Of a DNA stretch of 64,000 nt, positions 24,085 to 34,820 are shown one piece after another. Numbering within the stretch: position 1 is the first letter of the stretch; every line of letters starts with the position of its first letter. The DNA comes from Lathyrus oleraceus (taxonomy: Eukaryota > Streptophyta > Magnoliopsida > Fabales > Fabaceae), in contig NC_066581.1 of NCBI RefSeq assembly GCF_024323335.1, forward strand, positions 460,867,197-460,931,196. The letters run 5' to 3'. The position numbers were made by a program, and so were the translations under genes. The notes beneath the pieces were generated by a model. That model did not search any database. It saw nothing but the letters and a program-made list of their open reading frames with translations, and was not told where the DNA came from.

Positions 24085-24165
24085 TTGCTCGCACAGGCCC
24101 TACCCTGCTGCATACGTATCTCAAGAAGGATTGAGAATCCGAGCACCGTAGCTCGACTAACCTAT
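24085..24165 (-). other. Ogre A LTR double-hairpin module (3' LTR copy)
   Basis: Hairpin 1 is CAGG/CCTG (24094-24107). Hairpin 2 is TCTCAA/TTGAGA (24119-24136, loop GAAGGA), enclosed by TACG/CGTA. It lies downstream of the TATA box, so it is in the transcript. Confidence 0.7.
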
Positions 24166-25784
24166 TTTTGTTTGTTTTGTGTTTTTTAGATGAACGACGT
24201 TACTACGCAATCTACCGGATGCTCGACCTTTGGAGACTTACTCACCTGTAGTAGAAGGAGTTAACGTGTTCTTAAGAAAAGAAAATCAAAGAGTTTGTTT
24301 GTGTTTTAGGAATGCTCATGCAAAAAGGAAGTCCTAGACGAAGGAACCGTGCTACCTTAATTGACATGCAAACGTGAGACTATACGAAGCCTAGCAATCC
24401 TATGGGGAGACGATCACACCACACAAAAACATATAGCATAAAGTAAACACACCAACAAGGGGGCTCAAACATACATGGGTAGGGCTTTAGTCAAGAGGGG
24501 TCATATCAACCTCGACAAACAAGCCATGGAAAGGTAATCAAATGGGCTCTTAACGACTAACATTGAACGTCAGGGTGAGCAGATCAAAAGGGTAATGAGG
24601 ATAAGACCTCATAGCTCTTAACCCTGGACAGGGTGAGCTCATGACAAAGCGTGGGGGTTCAGAAAGATGGAACCCTCTACACTGACTGACCGGACAAAAG
24701 ATCTCGGGCTTTTATTCTGAAGCATCGACACGAAATGCGAGCATATAGAACGACACACTGAATAATGGGGGATTGACTGCTGATCCCTTTTATCCGTCAA
24801 TTGCCTCTTCATGGAGGTCTTTAGCACTGGTGCCTCCTCTTGGAGGTCTTTGGGCACAAAAGTAAACACACAAAAACATTGCCTCCTATCGAGGTCTTCC
24901 AGCTAAGAAAGCGGTAAAATGCGGGAAAGATGTAAAAGGGATCAAGAGATCTACCACACGGATAAAGATCCGAAGTAACAATAACTAAAGAATCAAGAAA
25001 CCCAGAGATCTCTCAGGCTAGCACCATCAAAGAAAGCAAGTCAGCAAAGCAATCAAAATAAATCTCCAAATGGCATCCCACAAATAAAGTGGAATACCAA
25101 GCAAGCTATCTCTTTAAGAGTCATGTGAGCCCTCACAAAAACTCAACAAACAAGTTAGAAAAACAAGATGGGGTGCAATCAAGAGTTGCACCAAACAAGA
25201 GAATCATAACAACAACAACGTCAGGTAAACAGTGCACGAATGCAATAGGGAACATGTCACAACAAACACAAAACAGATTAGAGAGCAAACAGAAAAACCA
25301 ACTACTGTCATGATCGCTACTGCTTCGCTTAGCGAAGACTTAGCGAAGCTTCGCTACAGGTTCGCCTAGCGAGGTGCTAGCGAATGCCTGCGGGTTCTGG
25401 GTTCTTCCTTGATAACAGTCCAATTTCAGAAAACCCTAAATCCTATGGTATCCATTTCAGAAACTAAGTGATTAAACATTCAAGGCATTGTTCTACACAT
25501 TCATGCACATCTTAACCCACATGCAAAACCTAATGATACCCACTCTCCCAAATTCACCCGTAATGTCTCATACTTCAAAAATTTCAAATTGAAAGAATAA
25601 AGTAATGGAAATAGAGCAAACCTGATTGGAGAGATCGATTGAAATTGAAATGCACGGTTGGATTTACAAAGCAATGTTAGGGTTCATGTGAGATGGAATT
25701 GATAGAGGTGGTTTTGTGCAAGTGAGTTTTTAGTGTGTATGGAGGCTGCACGAAAATTAGGGTTTTGCTCAAATGAACTTTTAG

Positions 25785-25794
25785 AATTTATACT
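25785..25794 (-). promoter_or_regulatory. TATA-like box, Ogre A 3' LTR
   Basis: The minus strand reads AGTATAAATTC. This places U3 at 25800-26547 and the structured modules in R/U5. Confidence 0.5.
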
Positions 25795-25864
25795 CTGATT
25801 TTTGTGGCTTGGTGGGCTCAGAATGAAGGCAATCCAAGTCCAAGACTTTTCGTTATTTTTGTAA

Positions 25865-26185
25865 GCTCCCTAGGCGAGCGAGGTAGCGAAGGGTTCGCTA
25901 GGCGAGCACTCAGCGAGGTTCCAGCGAACACTCCCAGACTTGGATAAAAACATAGCTAGCACTTACTCACTAGGCGAGTGTCCAGCGAGCAGGTAGCGAG
26001 CAATTCCAGTAGCAACATCGTCAGGGTTCGCTGGAGCGAAGGGGGAAGCGTGGGCTTCGCCTAGCAAAGGATTGCTCGCCTAGCGAGCATGACAGTTCAG
26101 GAAGTTCTTCTGGGCGCAGGTGACTCCGGTGGCTAATTTTGGGACTCGCTAGGCGAACCATTCTGCTCGCCTAGCGAGCATGACA
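25865..26185. repeat. Cluster of CGCTAGGCG / CGCCTAGCG palindromes in Ogre A U3
   Basis: About ten short inverted units recur, such as gctcgcctagcgagc (stem GCTCGC/GCGAGC), ttcgctaggcgag and ttcgctggagcgaa. The partner cluster is at about 57970-58300 in the 5' LTR. One unit also occurs at 8334-8351 in the solo LTR. Confidence 0.8.
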
Positions 26186-26547
26186 GCTCAGGAACATCTT
26201 TCCAAATTTAGTAACCGGTGCACTGGACCTTTGTTCCTTCGAGATTAATGTTTTGAATGATGAATATACCCCATTTGAACATGTTGGAAGTATCTCAAGT
26301 CATTCCCTAGCCATTTGACCCTCAGTTGACCAACAGTTGACTTTTGACTTCACAGTTGAATACAAACTTCCTTGAGTGTTGACTGATCATTCAGATAGAA
26401 CCCATAAAGTGACTCGGATGATATCTAAGCTTCTTGGAAGACAAACTCTTGGAGCTAATTCTGATTGACATGATGAAATGCAATATGAAATGTTAAATGA
26501 CCTAAAAATGAATGCATGAATGAGGGTGACAAATTTGAGGTGCTACG

Positions 26548-26682
26548 GCTGCCCCTATTCAATCAAGTGTGAACCTGAACGGATGAAAGCAGCTGCTATC
26601 AGACTTTCAAGGTAAACAGGGATTGAATACAAAAAAAACCGGAGAATTTGCACTCTGTAGGTGATGAATTAAGGAAAGCGGG
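26548..26682 (-). other. Ogre A polypurine tract and 3' flank
   Basis: On the minus strand AATAGGGGCAGC abuts the LTR and is the likely polypurine tract. The same sequence abuts the Ogre B 3' LTR. ATTCAATC here pairs with GATTGAAT about 60 bp away, in both elements. Confidence 0.65.
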
Positions 26683-27570
26683 GCCATTTACCGATGGCGG
26701 CTTCAAAACAAATTGATATTTACCGATATCAAGGAAAGCGAGGCCATTTACCGATGGCGGCTTCAAAACAAATTTGATATTTACCGATATCAAAGAAAGC
26801 GAGGCCATTTACCGATGGCGGCTTCAAAACAAATTTGATATTTACCGATATCAAAGAAAGCGCTACACAACCAGACATTTACCGATGATTGGGAAGGAAC
26901 TCGATGTTTACCGACATCGAACAAAGATGTTTGTAAGTGAAACAGGACCAGACATTTACCGATGACTGGGAAGGAAATCGATGTTTACCGACATCGAACA
27001 ATGATGTTTATAAGTGAAACAAGACCAGACATTTACCGATGACTGGGAAGGAACTCGATGTTTACCGACATCGAACAATGATGTTTATAAGTGAAACAAG
27101 ACCAGACATTTACCGATGACTGGGAAGAAACTCGATGTTTACCGACATCGAACAAAGATGTTTATAGACACCAAGGAAAGAATACATTTATGAAACGAAA
27201 CCATTTACCGATGGCGAAAATGAAATACTTGATATTAACGGATAGAGAAAACACACAGTTATTTAAACGACAAAACCATTTACCAATGGTTAACAAGCGG
27301 ATGATGTTTACTGACATCGAATCAATGATGTTTACAGACACCAAAAAAGGAAAGGACACACACGGGTGTTGACATAACGATTTTTTTGTAGACACCATGA
27401 GAGATATGCCATTTACTGATGGCCAACGATTTGAATTCGACGTTTATCGACATCGGAAGATGATGTTTGCCGACATCAAAGAAAAGCACAGACATTTACG
27501 GGGATCAACACGACACTTACCGATATCGCAAGGATGATATTTACATATGTCAAAATAAGGAAGACACTTA
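26683..27570. repeat. Ogre A 3' tandem array of mini-hairpins with TTACCG loop
   Basis: The first block has three units of 60-61 bp (starts 26683, 26743, 26804), each with stem GCCAT/ATGGC and stem TTGATAT/ATATCAA. The second block has four units of 77 bp (TCGATGT at 26901, 26978, 27055, 27132). Degenerate units continue to about 27570. Most hairpins enclose TTACCG, while the stems differ and stay complementary. Confidence 0.85.
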
Positions 27571-28891
27571 CTGGTGACTAAATCGGAAGAGAATCAAGCT
27601 TTCCTTTCACGGACTGGTGAGAAAATAAATCTCACTGGGATTATCAATTCTGAATGTTGCTAAGAGCAACTGCTGCAAATGCGCTACACTGATGTTGAAA
27701 AATGATCCGTCTCTTCCGGAGATATGATCCAACCTGGTTTAATACATGTATGCATATGTTTGAGTTTTCCATGGCGTAATGCTCCATACTGAATGGAAAT
27801 GCTACGCGATTTGAGAATGCGAAAGCAAATGATGATTACTACATGCGAGATGCAAAGGGAGGAAAACTCCTGCTGGGAAAGTAAATGATCACTTTGTTGA
27901 GCACACAATTTCTGATTCGATCTTCCAACTTTGTGGGGACACGCAAAAATTCTGCTGAGGATACTTACTGATCTGACATTCTCGGAACGGTAGAGAAACC
28001 AACTCAACTGGGGAGTCACTTGTTGGGAAAACACCAACCTCTCGACCATGCTGGGGAAATAAATTCTGAACTCGACTTAGACGACCCAACTTCTTACATG
28101 ACTGGACAGTGTTGAAACAACGGGGTTTTCCTTTGAATAAACTTTGGCTCATCTGCTTTAGCCATCAATCAAAGATAGTAACCTGCAAAACGGCAAGACA
28201 TACATGCCCCAGGGGATCGTGTGGACAAAATATACTCAAGTGTACTCAACATTCAAAATGATTTTCAGATGTTTTATCTTTCCGTACGTCATTGTCTAGC
28301 CTTCAGGTTTTTTAGATGCAATGTTTATCAAAAATTCGGACGTTTTTTGCAAACAAAACAGTAGAGATAAAAAACAAGAGAGCAATTTGACTGAATAACG
28401 ACTTTTATTGATTGAAAATGGCCTATAAAGGCAAATACATCAGGAAGCAATTCCTAGGAATAGGTAATTGCACCAAAAGAGAAAATAAACTATCCTATTG
28501 GCAATGTGAACGGCATTCCACTATTTTCCAATTCTGTTATGACTCATAGATCTTCACTTTCCCCCAAATTCTTTGCTTTCTGAGAAGAGTGATTGGACCG
28601 ATCGTATCCTTCAAGATGGTAGACACTGAAACGCGATGAAGTACAGATAACTCAGACTGTAGTCTTCGCTTTAATCCCTCTTTTGCCTGGACCGCCTTTT
28701 CAGGTTTTCAATCCACCGGGATACCCATTTTTTGCCTAAGCCGCCTTTGCAGGTTTTCGACTTACCGGGTGTACATATTATTTTTATTCTTTATCCCTAA
28801 CTTTTGCCCGAACCTTTTTCTTTTTTTTTCTCTTGGTTCGCCGGGATGCCCTTTTTTGCTTGGACTTTCTTTTTTTGTCCAGCGGGTCAGT
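27571..28891 (-). other. Ogre A 3' noncoding region between integrase and array
   Basis: I see no coding. Degenerate ctgctggggaa-like motifs recur at 27640-28070. At 28680-28890, directly after the integrase stop, four imperfect units begin ttttgcc and hold ccgggat or ccagcggg. The same block sits at the same place in Ogre B (36040-36258). Confidence 0.7.
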
Positions 28892-30364
28892 TTATGCGAA
28901 GTATTTTTTGACTACATCTGAATTCACAAGAGACGAAAAATCTTCACCATCCATAGATGTAAGCATCAAGGCTCCACCAGAAAAGACCTTTTTAACAACA
29001 TATGGACCTTTATAATTCGGAGTCCACTTGCCCCTGTTATCTGTACCGGGAGGAAGGATCCTCTTCAAAACTAAGTCACCTATCTGATAGCTTCGAGGAC
29101 GCACTTTCTGATCAAAGGCCTTCTTCATCCTTCTCTGATATAGTTGTCCATGGCACACAGCTGCTAATCGCTTCTCCTCAATTAAATTTAACTCATCAAA
29201 CCTGGCTTGAACCCACTCAGCCTCGTCAAGTTTTACATCCATCATCACCCTCAAAGAAGGGATTTTAACTTCTACTTGCAAGACTGCCTCCATGCCATAC
29301 ACAAGTGAAAACGGAGTTTCCCCGGTTGACGTACGCACTGAGGTACGATACCCATGCAAAGCGAAAGGCAACATCTCATGCCAATCCTTGTACGTCACAA
29401 CCATCTTTTGCACAATCTTCTTAATGTTCTTGTTTGCCGCCTCTACAGCACCATTCATCTTTGGTCTGTAAGGAGAAGAATTATGGTGTTCGATCTTAAA
29501 GTCTTTGCAAAGCTCTTTCATCATCTTGTTATTGAGATTCAAACCATTATCAGTGATGATTCTCTCAGGAACCCCATAACGACAGATAATTTCTTTCTTA
29601 ATGAATCGAGCAACCACTTGTCTGGTAACATTGGCATAGGAAACTGCTTCCACCCACTTGGTAAAGTAATCAATCGCGACTAGGATGAAGCGATGTCCAT
29701 TAGAAGCAGTAGGTTCAATCTTTCCAATCATATCGATGCCCCACATCGCGAATGGCCAAGGAGAATTCATAATATTCAGAGGGTTTGGTGGTACATGCAC
29801 TTTATCTGCATAGATCTGACATTTGTGGCACTTCCGAGCGTATTTGAAACAATCAGATTCCTTGGTTATCCAGTAATAACCGACTCTTAACAACTTCTTG
29901 GCCATTGCATGACCACCAGCATGGGTACCAAAAGATCCCTCGTGTACTTCCTGTATTAACATGTCTGCTTCGTGTCTAACCACGCATCTGAGCAGAACTA
30001 TGTCAAAGTTCCTCTTGTACAACACATCATCCTTGTTCAAGTAAAAGCTTCCAGCTAGCCTTCTTAGTGTCTTCCTGTCATTCTTTGACGCTCCTTCAGG
30101 ATACTCTTGGCTTTTGAGGAAATTCTTAATATCATAAAACCACAGCTTCTCATCAATAACAGACTCGGCTGCAAACACATACGCAGGCCTCTCGAGTCGA
30201 TTCACAGCAACGTGTGGCACATGATTCTGCCAATGAACTTTAATCATGGAAGACAATATGGCTAAGGCATCAGCCATTTGATTTTCATCTCGGGGTACAT
30301 GATACAACTTTACTGTCTTGAAGAAAGTCAGGATCCTTCTGGTGTAATCTCTATAAGGAATCAA
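28892..30364 (-). pseudogene. Ogre A RNase H end and integrase (490 aa open)
   Basis: This is the C-terminal half of Ogre pol. It opens with the end of the second, archaeal-like RNase H (VPRDENQMADALA). The HHCC zinc domain follows (HEGSFGTHAGGH ... CHKCQ), then the DDE core: Asp in WGIDMIG and AIDYFTKWVEA, Asp in ITDNGLNL, Glu in GAVEAANKN. A C-terminal domain (GDLVLKRILPPG ... GKWTPNYKGPYVV) ends at KKYFA. The only break in this part is the stop at 30383, where TAG replaces the Trp codon of NGDW and separates it from the RT part. Insertion of Ogre B upstream makes it nonfunctional. Confidence 0.9.
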
Positions 30365-30382
30365 ATGCGGCTGATGAGTATT

Positions 30383-32094
30383 CTAGTCTCCATTGACTTG
30401 GTTAATCACTAGAGCAGAATCTCCATAGATGTCCATAGTTTTGATCCTTAGATCGATGGCTTCCTTAATCCCTATGATATAGGCCTCGTACTCAGCTTCG
30501 TTGGTTGTTACTTCAAAAGTCAATCTGGCGGAAAAAGGTATGTGTGCACCTTTAGGATTAATGAGTACTGCCCCAACACCATTTCCATTCACATTTACCG
30601 CCCCATCAAACATCAGTGTCCACTTGTCATCGGGATCCGGTCCTTCCTCGACAAGAGGCTCTTCACAATCTTTCATCTTTAAGTACATGATATCTTCATC
30701 GGGGAATTCAAACATCATCGGCTGATAGTCATCAATTGGTTGCTCAGCAAGGTAATCAGACAGAATACTACCCTTGATGGCCTTTTGCGATGTTGACTGG
30801 ATATCATACTCTGTCAAAATCATCTGCCAACGAGCCACTCGTCCGGTAAGAGCCGGATTTTCAAAGATATACTTTACTGGGGCCATCTTAGAAATTAACA
30901 AGGTAGTATGGTTCAACATATACTGTCTTAGTCGGCGAGCAGCCCATGCCAAAGCGCAACAAGTTTTCTCGAGCAGCGAAATACTTGTTTCACAGTCGGT
31001 AAACTTTTTACTAAGGTAGTATATTGCATGCTCTTTTCGACCAGACTCGTCATGCTGTCCCAATACACACCCCATCGAATTCTCTGTTACTGAAAGGTAC
31101 ATTATCAGAGGCCTCCCAGGAACTGGAGGTATAAGAATTAGAGGTTTCTGCAAATATTCTTTTATCTTATCAAAAGCTTTTTGACAATCATTATTCCACC
31201 TGATTGCTTGATCTTTTCTTAGCAATTTAAATATCGGTTCGCACGTAGCTGTTAGGTGAGATATGAACCGTGCAATGTAGTTCAGTCTCCCTAAAAACCC
31301 ACGAACCTGCTTTTCCGTTCTTGGTTCAGGCATTTCTTGAATAGCTTTTACTTTCGCTGGATCAACCTCAATCCTTTTCTCACTGACAATGAAACCTAAC
31401 AGCTTTCCAGATCTCACTCCAAATGTACACTTGTTTGGATTCAACCTCAGTTTGAACTTTCTCAATCTTTCAAACAACTTTTGCAAGTTTACCAAGTGCT
31501 CCTCTTCTGTCTGAGACTTCGCAATCATATCATCCACGTACACTTCAATTTCTTTGTGCATCATGTCATGAAAGAGAGTCGTCATAGCTTTTTGGTAGGT
31601 AGCACCAATGTTCTTCAACCCAAATGGCATTACCTTATAACAGAACATGCCCCAAGGTGTAATGAATGTCGTCTTCTCCATGTCTTCTGGCGTCATCTTG
31701 ATCTGATTATAGCCAGAAAATCCATCCATGAAAGAGAAAACCGAGGACTGAGCAGTGTTATCGACCAATACAACAATGTGAGGTAATGGGAAGTCATCTT
31801 TCGGATTGACTCTGTTTAAATCTCGGTAATCGACGCACATCCTGACTTTACCATCCTTCTTCGGCACGGGTACGATGTTGGCCACCCAAGGGGGATAATT
31901 GGTAACTGCTAGAAAACCTGCATCCAACTGTTTCTGAACCTCTTCTTTGATCTTGACAGCCATATCAGGACTAGTTCTGCGAAGCTTCTGCTTTACCGAA
32001 GGACAATCTTCTCTGAGAGGTAGCCTGTGCACCACAATATCTGTATCCAAACCAGGCATATCTTGATACGACCATGCGAATACGTCCACATATT
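30383..32094 (-). pseudogene. Ogre A reverse transcriptase and RNase H (5' end displaced)
   Basis: RT of the Tat/Ogre lineage. Visible: VCVDYRDLN-type block (MCVDYRDLNRVNPKDDFPLP), FSFMDGFSGYNQIKM, catalytic EVYVDDMIAKS, LGFIVSEKRIEVDPAKV, gypsy RNase H (LSVTENSMGCVLGQHDE, AIYYLSKKF), then a second RNase H (LMFDGAVNVNGNGVG, TNEAEYEA). Dual RNase H is known for this lineage. The frame starts abruptly at the Ogre B border; the N-terminal 90 residues lie at 54298-54589 beyond it. It ends at a TAG in place of Trp at 30383. Confidence 0.92.
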
Positions 32095-32397
32095 TGTCGC
32101 AACCTGAAAAATACAGTGCGCGAAAAAACAACCGGCGAAAGAAAAAGACAGGAGAGTCGCCACCGTGCGTTATTCATCCCAAAGGAGGGAAAGGAAACGC
32201 TCGACGTAAACCTGAAAAAGGAAAGGACAAGACGGGGTCTCGCAACCAAATCTTGGGTTCGGGAGTCGGTTATGCGAAGGGAAGGTATTAGCACCCCTAC
32301 GCATCCGTAGTACTCTATGGGATCCACTTTTGTGGTTTTCGTCTAAAGGGTGTGGGTTTACCTAATGTGTTTATTTACTAAAAAGGTTAAGAGAAAT

Positions 32398-32582
32398 GAC
32401 TCGCGCGGATGTCGCATCAACTGCATACGTATCTCATCTGAATATGAGAATCAGAGTCTTCGTAGCTCGGCTGACCTATGGGTTAGGGGATGTGTGCTCG
32501 CTAAGACATCACGTCTTATGCCTACGTATCTCATCTGGAATGAGAATCAGAGCAAGCCGTAGTTCGGCTAACTACGGGGTTA
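32398..32582 (-). other. Two copies of the LTR double-hairpin module (Ogre B 3' LTR)
   Basis: The first has GGAT/ATC(A) and TCTCAT/ATGAGA (loop CTGAAT). The second has AAGAC/GTCTT (loop ATCAC) and CTCAT/ATGAG (loop CTGGA), with outer CTACG/CGTAG. Both lie downstream of the TATA box. Confidence 0.7.
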
Positions 32583-33525
32583 TGGAGTGGGTTTTGGATG
32601 AACGACGTTACTACGCAATCTACCGGATGCTCGACCTTTGGAGACTTACTCACTTGTAGTAGAAGGAGTAAACGTGTGTTATGGAGAAGAAAAATCAATG
32701 AAGGGTTTGTTTGCATTGTAGGAACGCGCATGCAAAAGGGTAATGAGGATAAGACCTCGTAGCTCTTAACTCTGGACAAAGGAACCTGCATAAAGTAAAC
32801 ACAAAAACATTGCCTCCTATCGAGGTCTTCCAGCTAGGAAAGCAGTAAAATGCGGGAAAAATGTAAAAATACCACGCGGATAAAGATCCGAAGTAACAGC
32901 AATTAGAGGAATGGGAAACCCTGAGATCCTTCCAAGCTAACATCATCAAAGAAAGTGGGTCAATACAGGTAATCGGAATGAACCTCCAGGGGTTATCCCA
33001 CAAATAAAGTGGGAAACCATGCAAGTTATCCCTGTAAAAGTCATGTGCCTTCACAAAAACTCAACAAAAGGGTTAGTGAAACAAGATAGGGTAACCAAGA
33101 GTTGCCCCCAAATCAAAATGTAACCACATGAATAATTCCATCAAAATTCACAAAAAGCTCACAAAAAGCAACCAAGGGTAGGAGGCCTAAACCTCTTGTC
33201 AAACTCATGCATCAAAAGGGTATCAAATTCACCCATAATACCTCATACATCTAGAGCATTCAAATTAAAGGCATAAAGATGATGGATATAGGGCAAACCT
33301 GATTGGAGAGCTTGATTGAAATTGAGTTGCACCCGTGAGGTTTACAAAACAATCTTTAGGGTTTATGTGAGGCAGAGGTGATTCTGTGCAGTTGAGTTCC
33401 CTTCAGGGTTTGGAGGCTGCTCTGAACTCTGTTAGTTCTTCTCTCACTATCTTTTTCCTCAGGGTTTTGTTCCAAGGAAACCTCAGAGTATTTTGCTTCC
33501 CTTCTTTTCTCAAGTGAAGCCTTGG

Positions 33526-33534
33526 TATTTATAG
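33526..33534 (-). promoter_or_regulatory. TATA box, Ogre B 3' LTR
   Basis: CTATAAATA on the minus strand, conserved at 53976-53984 in the other LTR. It sets R/U5 to the left, where the modules are. Confidence 0.6.
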
Positions 33535-33589
33535 ACTGAATTCCATGGCTTTGTGGGCTCAAATGAGAGGGACCCAAGTCCAAAATTTT

Positions 33590-33672
33590 TTTGTTATATT
33601 TTATTTATTTATTTAATTAATTTTATTTATTTATTTATTTTTAACTTTTTTTTTTTTCGTTTTTTTTTTTTT
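33590..33672. repeat. T-rich low-complexity tract, Ogre B 3' LTR
   Basis: TTTA units and T-runs; shorter than the 54030-54156 counterpart. Confidence 0.85.
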
Positions 33673-33979
33673 AAAGTTTCTTGGATCTAATTCTGATTGA
33701 CATGATGAAATGCAATGTATCTAATGTTAAATGACCTAAAAATGAATGCATGCATGAGGTGTAAAGCGTATGCTTCCAGGAAAAATGAAGGGTAAATTTT
33801 GGGGTATTACAGCTGCCCCTATTCAATCAACTGGAGACCCGGAAAGAAGATGGCAGCTGCTTTCGTACTTTCGAGGTATCAAGGGATTGAATACAATAAA
33901 AGCCCAAAAATTTGCACTGAAGTGAAGTGAAGTGACAATGCCTATCAGAATCGGCAAAGAGGTGGCCTTGAAAGAAGAA

Positions 33980-34820
33980 TCCGTCTGGTACGGTGAGAGT
34001 CAGTCTGAATATCGAAAAAGAATGTTAAACTGGATACCAAAATAAATGGTAACACATAAATAACCATGGCCTGAATGCCGCTCATCAGTCTGAATACTAG
34101 AAATGACTTCGATCTGAACATCGGGAGATATGAGATTATTAATATCGGTCTGAACACCGAGAGGTTGGCCTGAATGCCACAAGTTGCGTCGACCTGAACG
34201 TCGGAAACTTCTTCGATCTGAACATCGGAAAATTGGCCTGAACGCCACAAGTTGCATCGACCTGAACGTCGGAAACTTCTTCGATCTGAACATCGGATAA
34301 TTGACCTGAATGCCACAAGTTGCATCGACCTGAACGTCGGAAACTTCTTCGATCTGGACATCGGAAAACTGGCCTGAACGCCACTTCGGTCTGAATACCA
34401 GAAACTGGCCTGAACACCACTTCGATCTGAATATCGGAAATTGGCCTGAACGCCACTTCGATCTGAATATCGGAAATTGGCCTGAACGCCACTTCGATCT
34501 GAATATCGGGAAAACTGGCCTGAATGCCACTTCGATCTGAATATCGGAACACTGGCCTGAATGCCACTTCGGTCTGGATACCGGAAAACTGGCTTGAATG
34601 CCACTTCGGTCTGGATACCGGAAAACTGGCCTGAATGCCACTTCGGTCTGGATACCGGAAAACTGGCCTGAATGCCACTTCGGTCTGGATACCGGAAAAC
34701 TTCATGCCTGTCAACATTGGCAGAAATAGGGAAAGATAATAGAGGCGGCGCATGGGCCAATGACACTTGCTGGGGATAACCAAGGTGGGTCATGAACAAT
34801 CTTCAGTCTGAGTACTGGAA
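33980..34820. repeat. Ogre B 3' tandem array of mini-hairpins with CTGAAY loop
   Basis: The main part has 37-bp units (CGGT starts at 34570, 34607, 34644, 34681). Upstream is a 68-bp higher-order unit (34180-34340). Each 37-bp unit holds two short hairpins with loop CTGAAT, CTGAAC or CTGGAT. Stems seen: CGAT/ATCG, CGAC/GTCG, CGGT/ACCG, TGGC/GCCA, CCGT/ACGG, CAGT/ACTG. The array is free of stops in all three minus frames, giving overlapping false ORFs of 200-284 codons. Confidence 0.9.

Larger units (their letters stand above)
23760..26547 (-). repeat. 3' LTR of Ogre A (2788 bp)
   Basis: The left end is tgtcgctcccc. The right end is gaggtgctacg, where the partner LTR has gaggtgctaca, so the terminal CA is mutated. 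The length equals the 5' LTR at 55875-58662. TTCGC/GCGAA palindromes cluster at 25320-25390 and 25865-26185. Confidence 0.95.
32095..33811 (-). repeat. 3' LTR of Ogre B (1717 bp)
   Basis: Ends tgtcgcaacc and ggggtattaca on the + strand. It closely matches 52549-54292; the 27-bp length difference is mainly in the T-rich tract. It is the same family as the solo LTR at 6712. Confidence 0.95.

Noticed and set aside
33945..34799. Three overlapping long ORFs (213-284 codons) on the minus strand
   Set aside because: They are the 37-bp array read in three frames; the unit has no stop codons and its length is not a multiple of three. The protein repeats are a by-product.
33980..34820. CRISPR-like regular 37-bp repeats
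   Set aside because: Units are contiguous with no unique spacers, and the context is a plant retrotransposon.
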